A stretch of 64,000 nucleotides of DNA from JAPHTQ01 sp050288165 (GCA_050288165.1 JBNKDG010000012.1:13661-77660), one strand, 5' to 3'. Counted from the first letter of the stretch, positions 8,043 through 16,670 are shown. Notes: a model not told the origin generated them from the letters alone. A program made the numbers and translations.

Positions 8043-9371
8043 TTACTTTTTTACAAACAGTGCAATGGATTCTACATGCGCCGTATGCGGAAACATATCC
8101 ATCACGCCCGCTTTCGCCAGCGTGTAGCCGTACTCGTTGACCAGCAGTCCCGCATCCCGTGCCAGGGTGGCCGGGTTGCAGGAGACGTAGACGATGCGTT
8201 TTACACCGAGTTTGGCGATATGCGGGATCGCCTCCATTGCGCCGTCACGGGCCGGGTCAAGCAACACTTTATCGAAGCCCTGCGACCACCATGGAAGAAG
8301 CTCAACCTCTTTCGCCAGATCGGCGACGTGAAACTCGACGTTATCGATCGCATTGAGCTCGGCATTCTCACGCGCCCTCTGCACCAGTAACTCCAGTCCT
8401 TCCACACCGACCACTTCACGGGCACGGCGCGCCAGCGGCAGGGTAAAGTTGCCGACGCCGCAGAAGAGATCGAGCACCCGCTCGTCCGGTTTCACCTCCA
8501 GCAGGTCGATGGCATAGGGCACCATCTTGCGGTTGATGTCGGTATTCACCTGGGTGAAACCGTTGGGGGTGAAATTGAAGTGCACATCGAACTCAGGCAA
8601 GGCGTAACTCAACTGCGTCTGTTCAGGCCATAGCGGTTCGACGGTGTCCGGACCGCCTGATTGTAGGAAGAAACGCAGTTCGTGTTCTTTGGCGTAGGCG
8701 ATCAGTTTGTTGCTGTCGGCCGGGCTCAATGGTTTCATGTTGCGGAAGACCAGCGCGGTCTGGGTGTCGTCAACCGCCACTTCGATCTGCGCGATGTCGC
8801 GACGGCCATCGAGTGAAGCGATGAGTATTTGCAAAGCTTCCAGATGTTCACCAACGGTGGGATAGAGGATCTCGCAGCGCTGCATGTCGACGATGTAGGG
8901 TTTGCGCTTCTCACGGAAACCGATCAGGGTGCGCTCTTTCTTGTCGACGTAGCGCACGCCCATGCGCGCCTTACGCCGGTAACCCCAGTGCGGACCGGTG
9001 AGTGGCAGCAACACCTCAAGCGGCTTCACCTTGCCGATGCGCTCGAAATTCTCCAGCAGTACCTCTTCCTTGGCGTGGATCTGTGCCGTCGCCTCCATGT
9101 GTTGCAGCGCACAACCGCCACAAACACCGAACACCGCGCATTTCGGTTCTACTCGTTCGGGAGCGGCTTGATGGATCTCCTGCGCCACACCCACGTCATA
9201 ACTACGCTTACTTTCCACGTAGCGGAAACTGACCTCTTCGCCTTTCAGCGCGCCTTCGACAAATACCGTCTTGCCGTTGAGATGTGCGACGCCGCGGCCG
9301 TCGTGGGAGAGATCATCGATAACCACCCGAACCGGATCGGTTGGGAGCTGGGGTTTACGTCGTCTTGCCAT
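8043..9371 (-). CDS. rlmD: 23S rRNA (uracil-1939-C5)-methyltransferase RlmD
   Basis: 442 residues. N-terminal TRAM domain (about 10-65), an iron-sulfur cluster motif with C78, C84 and C87 (FGVCGGC) plus a later cysteine in MQRCEILYP, then a Rossmann methyltransferase with VLDLFCGVGNFTLPLA and the catalytic cysteine in VYVSCNPATLARD. It methylates U1939 of 23S rRNA using S-adenosylmethionine. In Pseudomonas this gene adjoins cysM and gacS, and here too cysM is the next gene. Confidence 0.95.
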   Translation of the reverse strand: MARRRKPQLPTDPVRVVIDDLSHDGRGVAHLNGKTVFVEGALKGEEVSFRYVESKRSYDVGVAQEIHQAAPERVEPKCAVFGVCGGCALQHMEATAQIHAKEEVLLENFERIGKVKPLEVLLPLTGPHWGYRRKARMGVRYVDKKERTLIGFREKRKPYIVDMQRCEILYPTVGEHLEALQILIASLDGRRDIAQIEVAVDDTQTALVFRNMKPLSPADSNKLIAYAKEHELRFFLQSGGPDTVEPLWPEQTQLSYALPEFDVHFNFTPNGFTQVNTDINRKMVPYAIDLLEVKPDERVLDLFCGVGNFTLPLARRAREVVGVEGLELLVQRARENAELNAIDNVEFHVADLAKEVELLPWWSQGFDKVLLDPARDGAMEAIPHIAKLGVKRIVYVSCNPATLARDAGLLVNEYGYTLAKAGVMDMFPHTAHVESIALFVKK

Positions 9372-9393
9372 AGAACCTCAAAACACAAAAATC

Positions 9394-9467
9394 CACCACA
9401 AAGGCGCAGAGGCCGCAAAGAAAACCCATTAAGAAATTTCTTTGCGTACTTTGCGTCTTTGCGGTGA
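9394..9467. repeat. Inverted repeat of ACAAAGGCGCAGAGG type
   Basis: The left arm (CACCACAAAGGCGCAGAGGCCGCAAAGAAA-like, 9394 on) is mirrored by TTTCTTTGCGTACTTTGCGTCTTTGCGGTG to 9467, giving a long imperfect hairpin that fills the rlmD-cysM gap. It is of the same general class as the CACGAAG arrays but with a different core. Confidence 0.75.
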
Positions 9468-9472
9468 GTTAG

Positions 9473-10366
9473 TTATTCGGCAGGAAATACGCCGGTGGAA
9501 AGATAGCGATCGCCACGGTCGCAGATGATGGTCACGATCACCGCGTTCTCCACCTCTTGCGACAGTTTCAGCGCGGCAGCAACGGCGCCACCGGAAGAGA
9601 TACCGCAGAAGATGCCCTCTTCCGCCGCCAGGCGGCGGGTGATGGTCTCTGCGGATGGCTGGTCCACGTCGATGGTGCGGTCGACACGACTGGCGTCGAA
9701 GATGGTCGGCAGATACTCCTTGGGCCAGCGGCGAATGCCGGGAATGGCAGCACCTTCGGCGGGCTGCACACCGACGATCTGGATCGCCGGATTGACCTCC
9801 TTGAGATAGCGCGAGGTGCCCATGATGGTGCCGGTGGTGCCCATGGCGCTAACGAAGTGGGTGACTTTGTGATCGGTGTCGCGCCAGATCTCCGGCCCGG
9901 TGGATTCGTAGTGTGCCAGCGGATTGTCCTGGTTGCCGAACTGATCGAGCACCTTACCCTTGCCCTCCGCTTCCATCTGCTTGGCCAGATCACGCGCCCC
10001 TTCCATGCCCTGCTCACGGGTCACCAGCACCAGCTCGGCGCCATAGGCGCGCATCGAGGCACGACGCTCAGTGCTCATGTTCTCCGGCATGATCAGGATC
10101 ATGTGATACCCCTTGATCGCCGCTGCCATCGCCAGGGCGATACCGGTATTACCAGAGGTGGCCTCAATCAGGGTGTCGCCCGGCTTGATCTCTCCCCGCT
10201 GCTCCGCCTGCTGAATCATCGACATGGCGGGCCGGTCCTTCACCGAGCCAGCGGGGTTGTTACCCTCCAGCTTCACCAGAATCGTGTTGCTGGTATTGCC
10301 CGGTAATCGCTGCAAGCGGACCAGGGGCGTATTGCCAATGAAGGATTCAATCGTGGGAAAAGTCAT
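9473..10366 (-). CDS. cysM: Cysteine synthase B
   Basis: 297 residues, fold-type II PLP enzyme. The PLP lysine is K43 in GSVKDRPA, and the substrate loop TSGNTG is at 72-77; a glycine-rich phosphate loop (SAMGTTGTIMG) and CGISSGGAVAAA follow. The EQGMEGARDLA stretch and length fit CysM rather than CysK. It makes cysteine or S-sulfocysteine from O-acetylserine with sulfide or thiosulfate. Thiosulfate use would suit a sulfur oxidiser, but is not shown by the sequence. Confidence 0.9.
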   Translation of the reverse strand: MTFPTIESFIGNTPLVRLQRLPGNTSNTILVKLEGNNPAGSVKDRPAMSMIQQAEQRGEIKPGDTLIEATSGNTGIALAMAAAIKGYHMILIMPENMSTERRASMRAYGAELVLVTREQGMEGARDLAKQMEAEGKGKVLDQFGNQDNPLAHYESTGPEIWRDTDHKVTHFVSAMGTTGTIMGTSRYLKEVNPAIQIVGVQPAEGAAIPGIRRWPKEYLPTIFDASRVDRTIDVDQPSAETITRRLAAEEGIFCGISSGGAVAAALKLSQEVENAVIVTIICDRGDRYLSTGVFPAE

Positions 10367-10488
10367 GTGACAACCTGTGTGATATGGATCAAAAGTATGG
10401 TGAACAATTATAAACGTCCTTGAATTGAATGACGATTCCCATTAGATTTTAATCCATAGCTAATAACCACAAAAAGAGGAACACAAGG

Positions 10489-10833
10489 ATGAGTTCAAAC
10501 CTAAAGGTTGTCGACAGGGATCTCGCACTGGAGCGCGCGGGCGGCAATGCTGACCTGGCCCGCGATCTCTATCAGATGCTGCAAAACGAACTCCCTGTCT
10601 ACCTGGAAAAAATCCCCTCACTATTTCTGGCCAACGATATTCCGGCGCTCACTGCCAGCATCCATAAGCTCCATGGCTCTGCCACCTACTGTGGTGTGCC
10701 GGCCCTACGTGTCGCCACTGAATCTCTCGAATCCTGCCTCAAACGGGGCGAATCAGCGAATTATCAGCAGGGAATGGATGATGTGCTCGATGCCATACGC
10801 CAGTTGATGGAGCAACCCTCACTTCAGATATAA
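10489..10833 (+). CDS. Stand-alone histidine phosphotransfer (HPt) protein
   Basis: 114 residues, all helical, with the HPt motif SIHKLHGSATY; H59 is the expected phosphate carrier. No kinase or receiver domain is attached. It is divergent from cysM, the very place where gacS/barA lies in Pseudomonas (gacS-cysM-rlmD-relA), and GacS-type kinases end in an HPt domain of this kind. So it may be a relic or a detached partner of a BarA/GacS relay. Its kinase and regulator partners are not in the window. Confidence 0.85.
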   Translation: MSSNLKVVDRDLALERAGGNADLARDLYQMLQNELPVYLEKIPSLFLANDIPALTASIHKLHGSATYCGVPALRVATESLESCLKRGESANYQQGMDDVLDAIRQLMEQPSLQI

Positions 10834-10852
10834 GGCGTTCCAGCGTGTGACG

Positions 10853-10885
10853 AAAATAGGCCGGGCAATGCCCGGCCTTTTATTT
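10853..10885. terminator. Bidirectional Rho-independent terminator
   Basis: AGGCCGGGC-AAT-GCCCGGCCT, a nine-pair stem followed by TTTTATTT on the plus strand and by TATTTTCG on the minus strand, between the convergent HPt gene and fbaB. Confidence 0.9.
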
Positions 10886-10892
10886 GCGCCCG

Positions 10893-11942
10893 TCAGGCGA
10901 TACCAATCGCCTTGTCGAGATAGACATCCTGGATGCTATTAAGCAGCTTGACCCCTTCGGCGATTGGCTTCTGGAAGGCCTTGCGCCCTGAGATCAATCC
11001 CATTCCGCCGGCGCGCTTGTTGATCACCGCGGTACGCACCGCCTGGTGCAGATCGTCCTTGCCCGAAGGGCCACCCGAATTGATCATCCCGACCCGGCCC
11101 ATGTAGCAGTTGGCCACCTGGTAGCGCACCAGGTCAATGGGATGGTCGCTGGTCAGTTCCGAATAGACCCTGGGATGGGTTTTGCCAAAACCGATGGCGT
11201 TATAGCCGCCGTTGTTGGTCGCCTGCTTCTGTTTGACGATATCGGCATTAATGGTCACCGCAAGATGGTTAGCCTGGCCGGTCAGGTCGGCACTTTCGTG
11301 ATAATCGGTGCCGTCCTTCTTGAAGGCGTTGTTGCGTAGATAGGCCCAGAGCACCGTCACCATTCCCAGTTCATGGGCATAGGCAAACGCTTCGCTCACC
11401 TCCTGTATCTGGCGGCGCGACTCCTCTGAACCGAAATAGATGGTTGCCCCCACTGCCACCGCGCCAAGATCGAAGGCCTGATCCACCGAGGCAAACAGGG
11501 TCTGGTCGTAGATGTTCGGATGGGTCAGCAGCTCGTTGTGGTTGATTTTGACCAGGAACGGGATCCTGTGCGCGTAACGCCTTGAGACAGAACCGAGCAC
11601 ACCGAGTGTCGAAGCCACCGCATTGCAACCCCCTTCAATAGCCAGCTCACAGATGGTGCCGGGATCGAAAAAGGCCGGATTGGGTGCAAAGGATGCGCCA
11701 GCTGAGTGCTCCACCCCCTGATCCACCGGCAGCAGCGACATATAGCCGGTGCCGGCCAGACGCCCGGTATTAAACAACAGCTGCATATTGCGCAGTACCG
11801 CGGGGGGGCGATCCTTATCCGCCATCACTCGGCTGACGTAATCGCTACCCGGCAGATGTAGCATCGAAGCGGGTATCCCTGTGCACTGATGATCCAGCAG
11901 AAACGCCGCCTCGTCACCCAGCATATCTATGATCGCACTCAC
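10893..11942 (-). CDS. fbaB: Class I fructose-bisphosphate aldolase (FbaB/DhnA type)
   Basis: 349 residues of the archaeal-type class I aldolase family, with LPVDQGVEHSAG, the strand PFLVKINHNE, IYFGSEES and the phosphate-binding GRKAFQKP. A Schiff-base lysine is used, so no metal is needed. It cleaves fructose-1,6-bisphosphate to triose phosphates, or works in reverse in gluconeogenesis and the Calvin cycle. Translation is taken to start at GTG 11942, with GGAGG five bases upstream. Monocistronic by context. Confidence 0.92.
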   Translation of the reverse strand: MSAIIDMLGDEAAFLLDHQCTGIPASMLHLPGSDYVSRVMADKDRPPAVLRNMQLLFNTGRLAGTGYMSLLPVDQGVEHSAGASFAPNPAFFDPGTICELAIEGGCNAVASTLGVLGSVSRRYAHRIPFLVKINHNELLTHPNIYDQTLFASVDQAFDLGAVAVGATIYFGSEESRRQIQEVSEAFAYAHELGMVTVLWAYLRNNAFKKDGTDYHESADLTGQANHLAVTINADIVKQKQATNNGGYNAIGFGKTHPRVYSELTSDHPIDLVRYQVANCYMGRVGMINSGGPSGKDDLHQAVRTAVINKRAGGMGLISGRKAFQKPIAEGVKLLNSIQDVYLDKAIGIA

Positions 11943-12004
11943 AACGACCTCCTTTTCACAATCACATTGATTTCAATTAGTTGGCATCCATACTTGAACC
12001 AAAG

Positions 12005-12027
12005 TATTGAATTGATAGAATTCAATA
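12005..12027. promoter_or_regulatory. Perfect 9-bp inverted repeat, possible operator
   Basis: TATTGAATT-GATAG-AATTCAATA lies in the 110-bp gap between the divergent fbaB and L,D-transpeptidase genes, 26 bases before the latter's ATG. It is AT-rich and without a T run, so an operator is likelier than a terminator. A smaller palindrome ATTGATTTCAAT is about 35 bases to the left. The regulator is unknown. Confidence 0.5.
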
Positions 12028-12052
12028 AACAACACAAGGATCAACTCTATCT

Positions 12053-12838
12053 ATGTACCGCATCGCCCTGGCCCTGGCGCTTATCATCCCGGCAACACTG
12101 TTGGCATCGACCAAAGGTGTCGATCACGGTGCACCTGCGCTGACCTATCGTCTGACCACCATGGCAGTGCTACGCGAAAAGCCGAATGGCCGTATCGTGG
12201 ATATCTGGAATAGCGGCAGTTTGCTCACATCAAATGTAGCAGAGGGTGGCTGGGTGCGCGTGACCGGACATTTCCCCCAGGATCGCTGGCAACCGATGAC
12301 CTCACCGCTCTGGATCGACAGCCGTTATGTCCAGGCGACATACACCGATAAGGATCATCCGCCACCCTCTAACCGCCCTCCCGGCATCGTGCGCTATGTC
12401 GAGGTCAACAAATCGACCTTTGAACTAAAGGTGATCGAGGAGAAGCAGAATCGAAAAAAGGTACTGTTTACCACCCGCGTAGCCCTCGGGATGGATCGCT
12501 GTCTGCCGGAAGAGAAAGGGGGGAACTGTTACTACACTGAGCCGGGCGAGTACCACGTGCGCTGGAAGGTTCACGACCCGGAAGGGATCGAGTGGTGCAT
12601 TCCCAAAAGTATGGAGAAGGAGTATCCACGCAGCATCGCCCAGGGCAACCGCTGTTTCCGCGGCGTGATCGGATCCTATGCTCTCAACATCGGCAAGACC
12701 TACGCCATCCACGGCACCAGCAACCCCTCAAGTCTGGGCAAACGTGTATCCCACGGCTGCGTCCGTACCGCCAATCGGGCGGTAAAACTGCTTTACGATT
12801 TGCTAGATATCGGTGATCGGGTAGTTATTCTCGAATAG
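12053..12838 (+). CDS. Secreted L,D-transpeptidase with N-terminal SH3-like region
   Basis: 261 residues: signal peptide (IALALALIIPATLLAS), an SH3-like segment of about 70 residues (TMAVLREKPNGRIV to LWIDSRYV), then a YkuD domain with IHGTSN and the active-site SHGCVRTANRAV cysteine. It should act in the periplasm on peptidoglycan cross-links or protein anchoring. Two cysteine pairs (RCLPEEKGGNC, CIPKS/RCFRG) could form disulfides. The following Omp85-like gene begins 42 bases downstream and may be co-transcribed. Confidence 0.88.
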   Translation: MYRIALALALIIPATLLASTKGVDHGAPALTYRLTTMAVLREKPNGRIVDIWNSGSLLTSNVAEGGWVRVTGHFPQDRWQPMTSPLWIDSRYVQATYTDKDHPPPSNRPPGIVRYVEVNKSTFELKVIEEKQNRKKVLFTTRVALGMDRCLPEEKGGNCYYTEPGEYHVRWKVHDPEGIEWCIPKSMEKEYPRSIAQGNRCFRGVIGSYALNIGKTYAIHGTSNPSSLGKRVSHGCVRTANRAVKLLYDLLDIGDRVVILE

Positions 12839-12880
12839 ACGACGGATAATGAAGCGCCATCGCCGATAAGGGATTAGCGA

Positions 12881-14134
12881 ATGTCCATACGCCTGAATGC
12901 CGTTATCTCGCTTCTGCTCGCCAGCAACGCAGTACTTGCCGAGCCACTGTGGGATGTCCCGGAACGACGCAAAGAGCAGTTTCCTACCGAATATGCCTAC
13001 CTGCTTGCGCCTCTGCCCTACAGTATGCCGGGCATCGGTGAGGGCTATTTCCTCATGGGTTATCTCTCCAACCTCTTTGAGACCACGGCCGATGCCGCTG
13101 TTGTCTCGGTGCAGGGCGATGCCACCGGACTCGTCGCACAGCTAGATGAAATACCTTTGGTAGAGGATCGACTGTTCCTGCAACTGATTGATATGGACAT
13201 CAGTAAGGCGACCGTCAGCGATTACGAGTCACGTGGCATGGACAGTGGCAGTGATTACAACCTGGTCGAAGTCTCGGGGGTGCGCCAGCAAAGTGCTGAA
13301 CTGACACTGAGCTTCTGGGAGCGGCGTCTGGCTCTGTTGGCACGTTACAAGTCGTCTGCGAATGATGTTGAAACCCTGCGCAATTCAGGCGGTGACATAC
13401 TTGCCACATACAATCCACCGGTACACAGCGAAGGGCTCAATCGCAGTATCGGTGCCATGCTTGATCTGACCGATGACTATCAGGATCCGAGAGATGGTTT
13501 AAGACTACGCCTCGACGTTTCCGATCACCCACGTACCAAAAACAGCGATCCCGACTTCTTTGTGATCGACTACAGCCTGCTCTACTACCAACCCTTCAAC
13601 GGTAACGACACTCTGGTATTCAACTTCTTCCGTTCCGATGCCCACCTGCGCAGCAGCGGCGAAACTGACTCTGCAGCGATTATCACGGAAATGGGCGGAT
13701 CGGCCTGTGCACCAGGCGACACCGCCTGTGAACAAGCAGAGGGGCAACGCGTCGCTAATATCATCGCCGCCAACCGCTACGGTACCGCTACATCACTGGG
13801 TGGTACCGACCGCCTGCGCAGCTATGCCGATGGTCGCTTCTCCGGCGCGCATACGGAATTTCTCGGCGTCGAACTACGCAGTAATTTCGTACAGGATGCC
13901 GAGCCATTCGACTACTTCATCTGGAAAGACGTGCGCACCAGCGTCCAGCTGGCAGTATTTGCCGAAGTGGGCACGGTAGCTGAAACACGGGACGACCTGT
14001 GGAAAGAGACACGCAGCAGTGTCGGCATCGGCGCACGGTTGGTAACCGCATCGGGTAGTGTCTACCGTGCCGACTGGGCGACGGGGGATGAGGGGTCGGA
14101 ATTCAGCGTCTTCTTTTTCTACCCCTGGAAGTGA
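12881..14134 (+). CDS. Omp85/D15-like outer-membrane beta-barrel protein
   Basis: 417 residues with a signal peptide ending near VLAEP and a C-terminal aromatic end (FFFYPWK) typical of outer-membrane barrels. The segment SLGGTDRLRSYADGRF resembles the conserved L6 LRGY region of the BamA/TamA/D15 barrel, followed by alternating strand patterns (FLGVELRSNF, SVQLAVFAEVGTV). No POTRA repeat was recognised in the 180-residue N-terminal part. It is therefore called Omp85-like with caution; it might be a patatin-barrel-like or unrelated 16-strand barrel. Its partner may be the upstream L,D-transpeptidase. Confidence 0.62.
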   Translation: MSIRLNAVISLLLASNAVLAEPLWDVPERRKEQFPTEYAYLLAPLPYSMPGIGEGYFLMGYLSNLFETTADAAVVSVQGDATGLVAQLDEIPLVEDRLFLQLIDMDISKATVSDYESRGMDSGSDYNLVEVSGVRQQSAELTLSFWERRLALLARYKSSANDVETLRNSGGDILATYNPPVHSEGLNRSIGAMLDLTDDYQDPRDGLRLRLDVSDHPRTKNSDPDFFVIDYSLLYYQPFNGNDTLVFNFFRSDAHLRSSGETDSAAIITEMGGSACAPGDTACEQAEGQRVANIIAANRYGTATSLGGTDRLRSYADGRFSGAHTEFLGVELRSNFVQDAEPFDYFIWKDVRTSVQLAVFAEVGTVAETRDDLWKETRSSVGIGARLVTASGSVYRADWATGDEGSEFSVFFFYPWK

Positions 14135-14169
14135 AACCCATCAGTGCTGCCTGAAGTTAGAATCTGACT

Positions 14170-14314
14170 CTAGAAGCCTTCTCAAAATTAGCGAGCGCAG
14201 GCGAGACAAGGCGAAAATGGATGAAAAAGCGGAGTTGACACGTAGTCAATGAGCATTTTGAATCCATTTTCAACACAGTATCGGCAAGCACAGCAATTTT
14301 GAGATGGTTTCTAG
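14170..14314. repeat. About 145-bp element with terminal inverted repeats, copy A
   Basis: The ends are CTAGAAGCCTTCTCAAAATT and, in reverse, CTAGAAACCATCTCAAAATT (18 of 20 match). Inside are AAGGCGAAAA, AGTTGACACGTAGTCAATGAGCA and GTATCGGCAAGCAC, all found in recognisable form in copy B at 23416-23556. The right end supplies the TAG stop codon of the 14-haem cytochrome gene. No coding capacity. Confidence 0.85.
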
Positions 14315-15519
14315 TCGTCGTCCTCGTGCTCGCCCCATTCCCTTTCACCTGAATAACGGTTGAAGATCGAATCCGTGCTTTCACCATTTCGCTTGGCCCG
14401 CCAGGCACGCTTCGCTTCATGCTCGTTGGCACTGCGGTGACACTCGGTGCAGTTCTCGTAGTCACGAATCCCCTCTTCCAGGTGCTCACTACGGATCTTT
14501 CGCGGTGAGTGTTCGTGGCAGCCGTAACAAGTGTACTGACTGTAATCATTGTTCTCATGGCAGGTATCACAATCCTTGCGATGGCGACGGTCGAAACGGA
14601 AATACTTACTGTGTTCGAACTTCGCTGGTTTCCACGCCTCCTGACCATGGCAATCGGCACACTTACCTTCCACCTTACTGTGCATGGAATCACTTGGTGT
14701 CTCGTGGCAGGTCTGGCACTGCTTCAATTCCGCGGGTGGCAGTTTTGAGTGCTTGAACTCGACCGCTTCCCAATCGTTATAACCGTGGCAGCTATCGCAA
14801 CCCTCCTTGAATTTGCGATGACGCTCATCCTTCGGCTTGTCGTGACAATTCAGGCACTGTTTCAGTTCTGTCGCTGCCAGCTTCGTATGTTTGAAGTGAG
14901 TCGCTTCCCAATCGTCATAGCCATGACAGGTGGCACAGTTAATCGTTTTGAAGCGGTTATGCTCATCGTTACGCGGGACTTCATGGCAGTTTTCACACTG
15001 CTTCAAAACATCGGGTGCAAGCGACCTGTGGCGGAAGGTTGCCGGTTTCCACTCCTGCTGGGTATGACACAGGCCGCAATCCTCGCTGAGTTTACGGTGG
15101 AGTTTGTCGTCCTGTTTGTCGTGGCAACTGCTGCACTGCTTCTGCAACTTCGTGTCGAGCAAATTGTGGGAGAAGCGTTTAATCGGGCGGAAGGGTTGCA
15201 CCCCCTTGTGATCGCTATGGCAGGCCACACAGTTGCTTTCCGACAACTGCTGATGGAAACGAACCCCTTTCTTCTCACGAGCAATCGGCGTCCCCTTGGT
15301 GCTGACCAAACCGATCTCGTCCACCTTATGGCAGTCGATACACTTATCTGAGGTGGCGCCACGGAACGGGGTATGGCAGGCAAAACAGTCATTGGCCACT
15401 TCGGCGTGGGCCTGAATCGGCACGCCGGGGGTAATCATCGACTCAGGGGTATGCACCGTACGCATCAGGGTGTACGCCAGACCCAATCCGACAACAAGTA
15501 GAAGAATATGCGTCCTCAT
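14311..15519 (-). CDS. Tetradecahaem c-type cytochrome
   Basis: 402 residues with 14 CXXCH haem motifs, counted from CFACH to CTECH. A hydrophobic N-terminus (ILLLVVGLGLAYTL) is a signal or anchor. The centre is built of repeats of about 46 residues, each with two haems (LKQCENCH...CATCHGYDDWEATHFKH, LKQCLNCH...CDSCHGYNDWEAVEFKH, LKQCQTCH...CADCHGQEAWKPAKFEH). ATG at 15519 overlaps the end of the cytochrome b gene by four bases; the longer frame to 15609 would lack a leader. It should move electrons in the periplasm, perhaps as a wire to an outer-membrane or terminal acceptor. The stop codon lies in a repeat element. Confidence 0.92.
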   Translation of the reverse strand: MRTHILLLVVGLGLAYTLMRTVHTPESMITPGVPIQAHAEVANDCFACHTPFRGATSDKCIDCHKVDEIGLVSTKGTPIAREKKGVRFHQQLSESNCVACHSDHKGVQPFRPIKRFSHNLLDTKLQKQCSSCHDKQDDKLHRKLSEDCGLCHTQQEWKPATFRHRSLAPDVLKQCENCHEVPRNDEHNRFKTINCATCHGYDDWEATHFKHTKLAATELKQCLNCHDKPKDERHRKFKEGCDSCHGYNDWEAVEFKHSKLPPAELKQCQTCHETPSDSMHSKVEGKCADCHGQEAWKPAKFEHSKYFRFDRRHRKDCDTCHENNDYSQYTCYGCHEHSPRKIRSEHLEEGIRDYENCTECHRSANEHEAKRAWRAKRNGESTDSIFNRYSGEREWGEHEDDD

Positions 15520-16094
15520 TTCCACTCCCAGAACAGCAGAATGGTGATGATGTGGGTCAGGCCGAGTACGGCAAAGGCGAGGCTGATAGGCATGTGGATC
15601 ACCCGCCACTTGTCCATCAACTCATAGGTGTTGGCATCCCAGAAGAGTTTCTTCTCTACCTCTTCACCGGATAGTCCCTGCGCAGCATAGGCTGCCTGCT
15701 TTTCATCCAGGAAGCCGCGGGAACGCTCCAGCAGAAACTTGCCGGTCATACCGCTAATCAGGTTGAGAACCATGGCCAGTAGCGCCAGCCAGGGCAGGAT
15801 GGCGTATATATGGATCCCCGCATGCACCAGCACCATCAGACCGCCGATCCAGGTCAGGGTCTCATGCAACGTCAGCATGCTTTTCGGGGTGCTGAATTTG
15901 ATCAGATGCCGCTTACGCAGCGAATAGATAAAAGAGCCCAGGATCAACAGCGTGCCAGGTATTCCCAGATAGCGCCCGACCCAGACCAGGTCGAAATAAT
16001 GCAGCAGTGCGTCACTGATAATCGTCGCCAAAATCAGCGCCGTGAGCATCAGGAAAAACGGGATAACTTCTTTGCCAATTAGCGAGCGGTGCAT
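15516..16094 (-). CDS. Membrane cytochrome b (b561-like) partner of the 14-haem cytochrome
   Basis: 192 residues with four or five membrane helices. Histidines suited to bis-haem ligation sit in helix segments LTLHETLTWIGGL, VLVHAGIHIY, VIHMPISLAF and LGLTHIITIL. The ATG at 16094 has GGAGG six bases upstream; a GTG at 16133 lacks this. It probably takes electrons from quinol and passes them to the multihaem cytochrome encoded by the overlapping next gene, in the manner of NrfH- or CymA-like quinol dehydrogenases but of a different fold. Direction of flow is inferred. Confidence 0.78.
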   Translation of the reverse strand: MHRSLIGKEVIPFFLMLTALILATIISDALLHYFDLVWVGRYLGIPGTLLILGSFIYSLRKRHLIKFSTPKSMLTLHETLTWIGGLMVLVHAGIHIYAILPWLALLAMVLNLISGMTGKFLLERSRGFLDEKQAAYAAQGLSGEEVEKKLFWDANTYELMDKWRVIHMPISLAFAVLGLTHIITILLFWEWK

Positions 16095-16180
16095 GGCGGC
16101 CCTCCATGACGGCCGACGGGGGTTCAATTCCACACGGACTATACGGTCGCTATATTAACGGAAGCTGAAATAATGAAATA

Positions 16181-16208
16181 CGGGGTGATGGCATCGGCCA
16201 TCACCCCG
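16181..16208. terminator. Perfect 12-bp hairpin downstream of the DUF302 gene
   Basis: CGGGGTGATGGC-ATCG-GCCATCACCCCG, a stable stem with only a weak T-rich tail (TATTTCATTATTT) on the minus strand. It ends the DUF302 transcript or protects its 3' end, and lies upstream of the cytochrome b gene. Confidence 0.7.
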
Positions 16209-16235
16209 CAATAGTGTGATAAAAATCAAAAAAGA

Positions 16236-16619
16236 TCAGGCTGCTTCGTCGATCACCTTCATCAGAATCGCTTCCACCTCATTACCAATTTTGGCCAGCG
16301 CAGGATCCTGCGAAAGCCCGGCCAGCATGGCTTCCGGTTTGACCATCCCGATCAGGGTTTTGCCGTTATCGGTATAGACAGAGATGCGGCACGGCAGCGC
16401 CATATTCAGGCGCATATCGATGGACATGACGTCATTCGCCTTGCCCGGATTGCAGACCTCCAGCACCCGGCACTCGCGTGGAAAATCGAATCCCTTGCTA
16501 CGCAGGGTGGCACCCAGATCGTGGGTATGCAGCACACCGAAGCTATGGCCTTTGACCGCCGCCTCAAGATCGGCAGTTGCCTGGTCGAAAGACTTGTCCG
16601 TTTCAACAACATAATACAT
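16236..16619 (-). CDS. DUF302-family protein
   Basis: 127 residues with the DUF302 pattern: SFDQATADLEAAVKGHSFGVLHTHDL, FPRECRVLEVCNPGKA, and the ALPCRISVYTDNGKTLIG strand pair. No signal peptide. The family is widespread in sulfur and haem-rich bacteria and of unknown function; the two conserved cysteines (CRVLEVC and LPCRI) are kept. Apparently a single-gene transcript. Confidence 0.88.
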   Translation of the reverse strand: MYYVVETDKSFDQATADLEAAVKGHSFGVLHTHDLGATLRSKGFDFPRECRVLEVCNPGKANDVMSIDMRLNMALPCRISVYTDNGKTLIGMVKPEAMLAGLSQDPALAKIGNEVEAILMKVIDEAA

Positions 16620-16670
16620 AACAGCGATTACCTCTTAACTCTGTCATTGGGGGAGTGCGTAAGGTACCAC

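Noticed and set aside
14157..14693. 178-residue frame over repeat copy A and the cytochrome 3' end
   Set aside because: Crosses the repeat element and lies in another frame of the haem gene; threonine-rich shadow.
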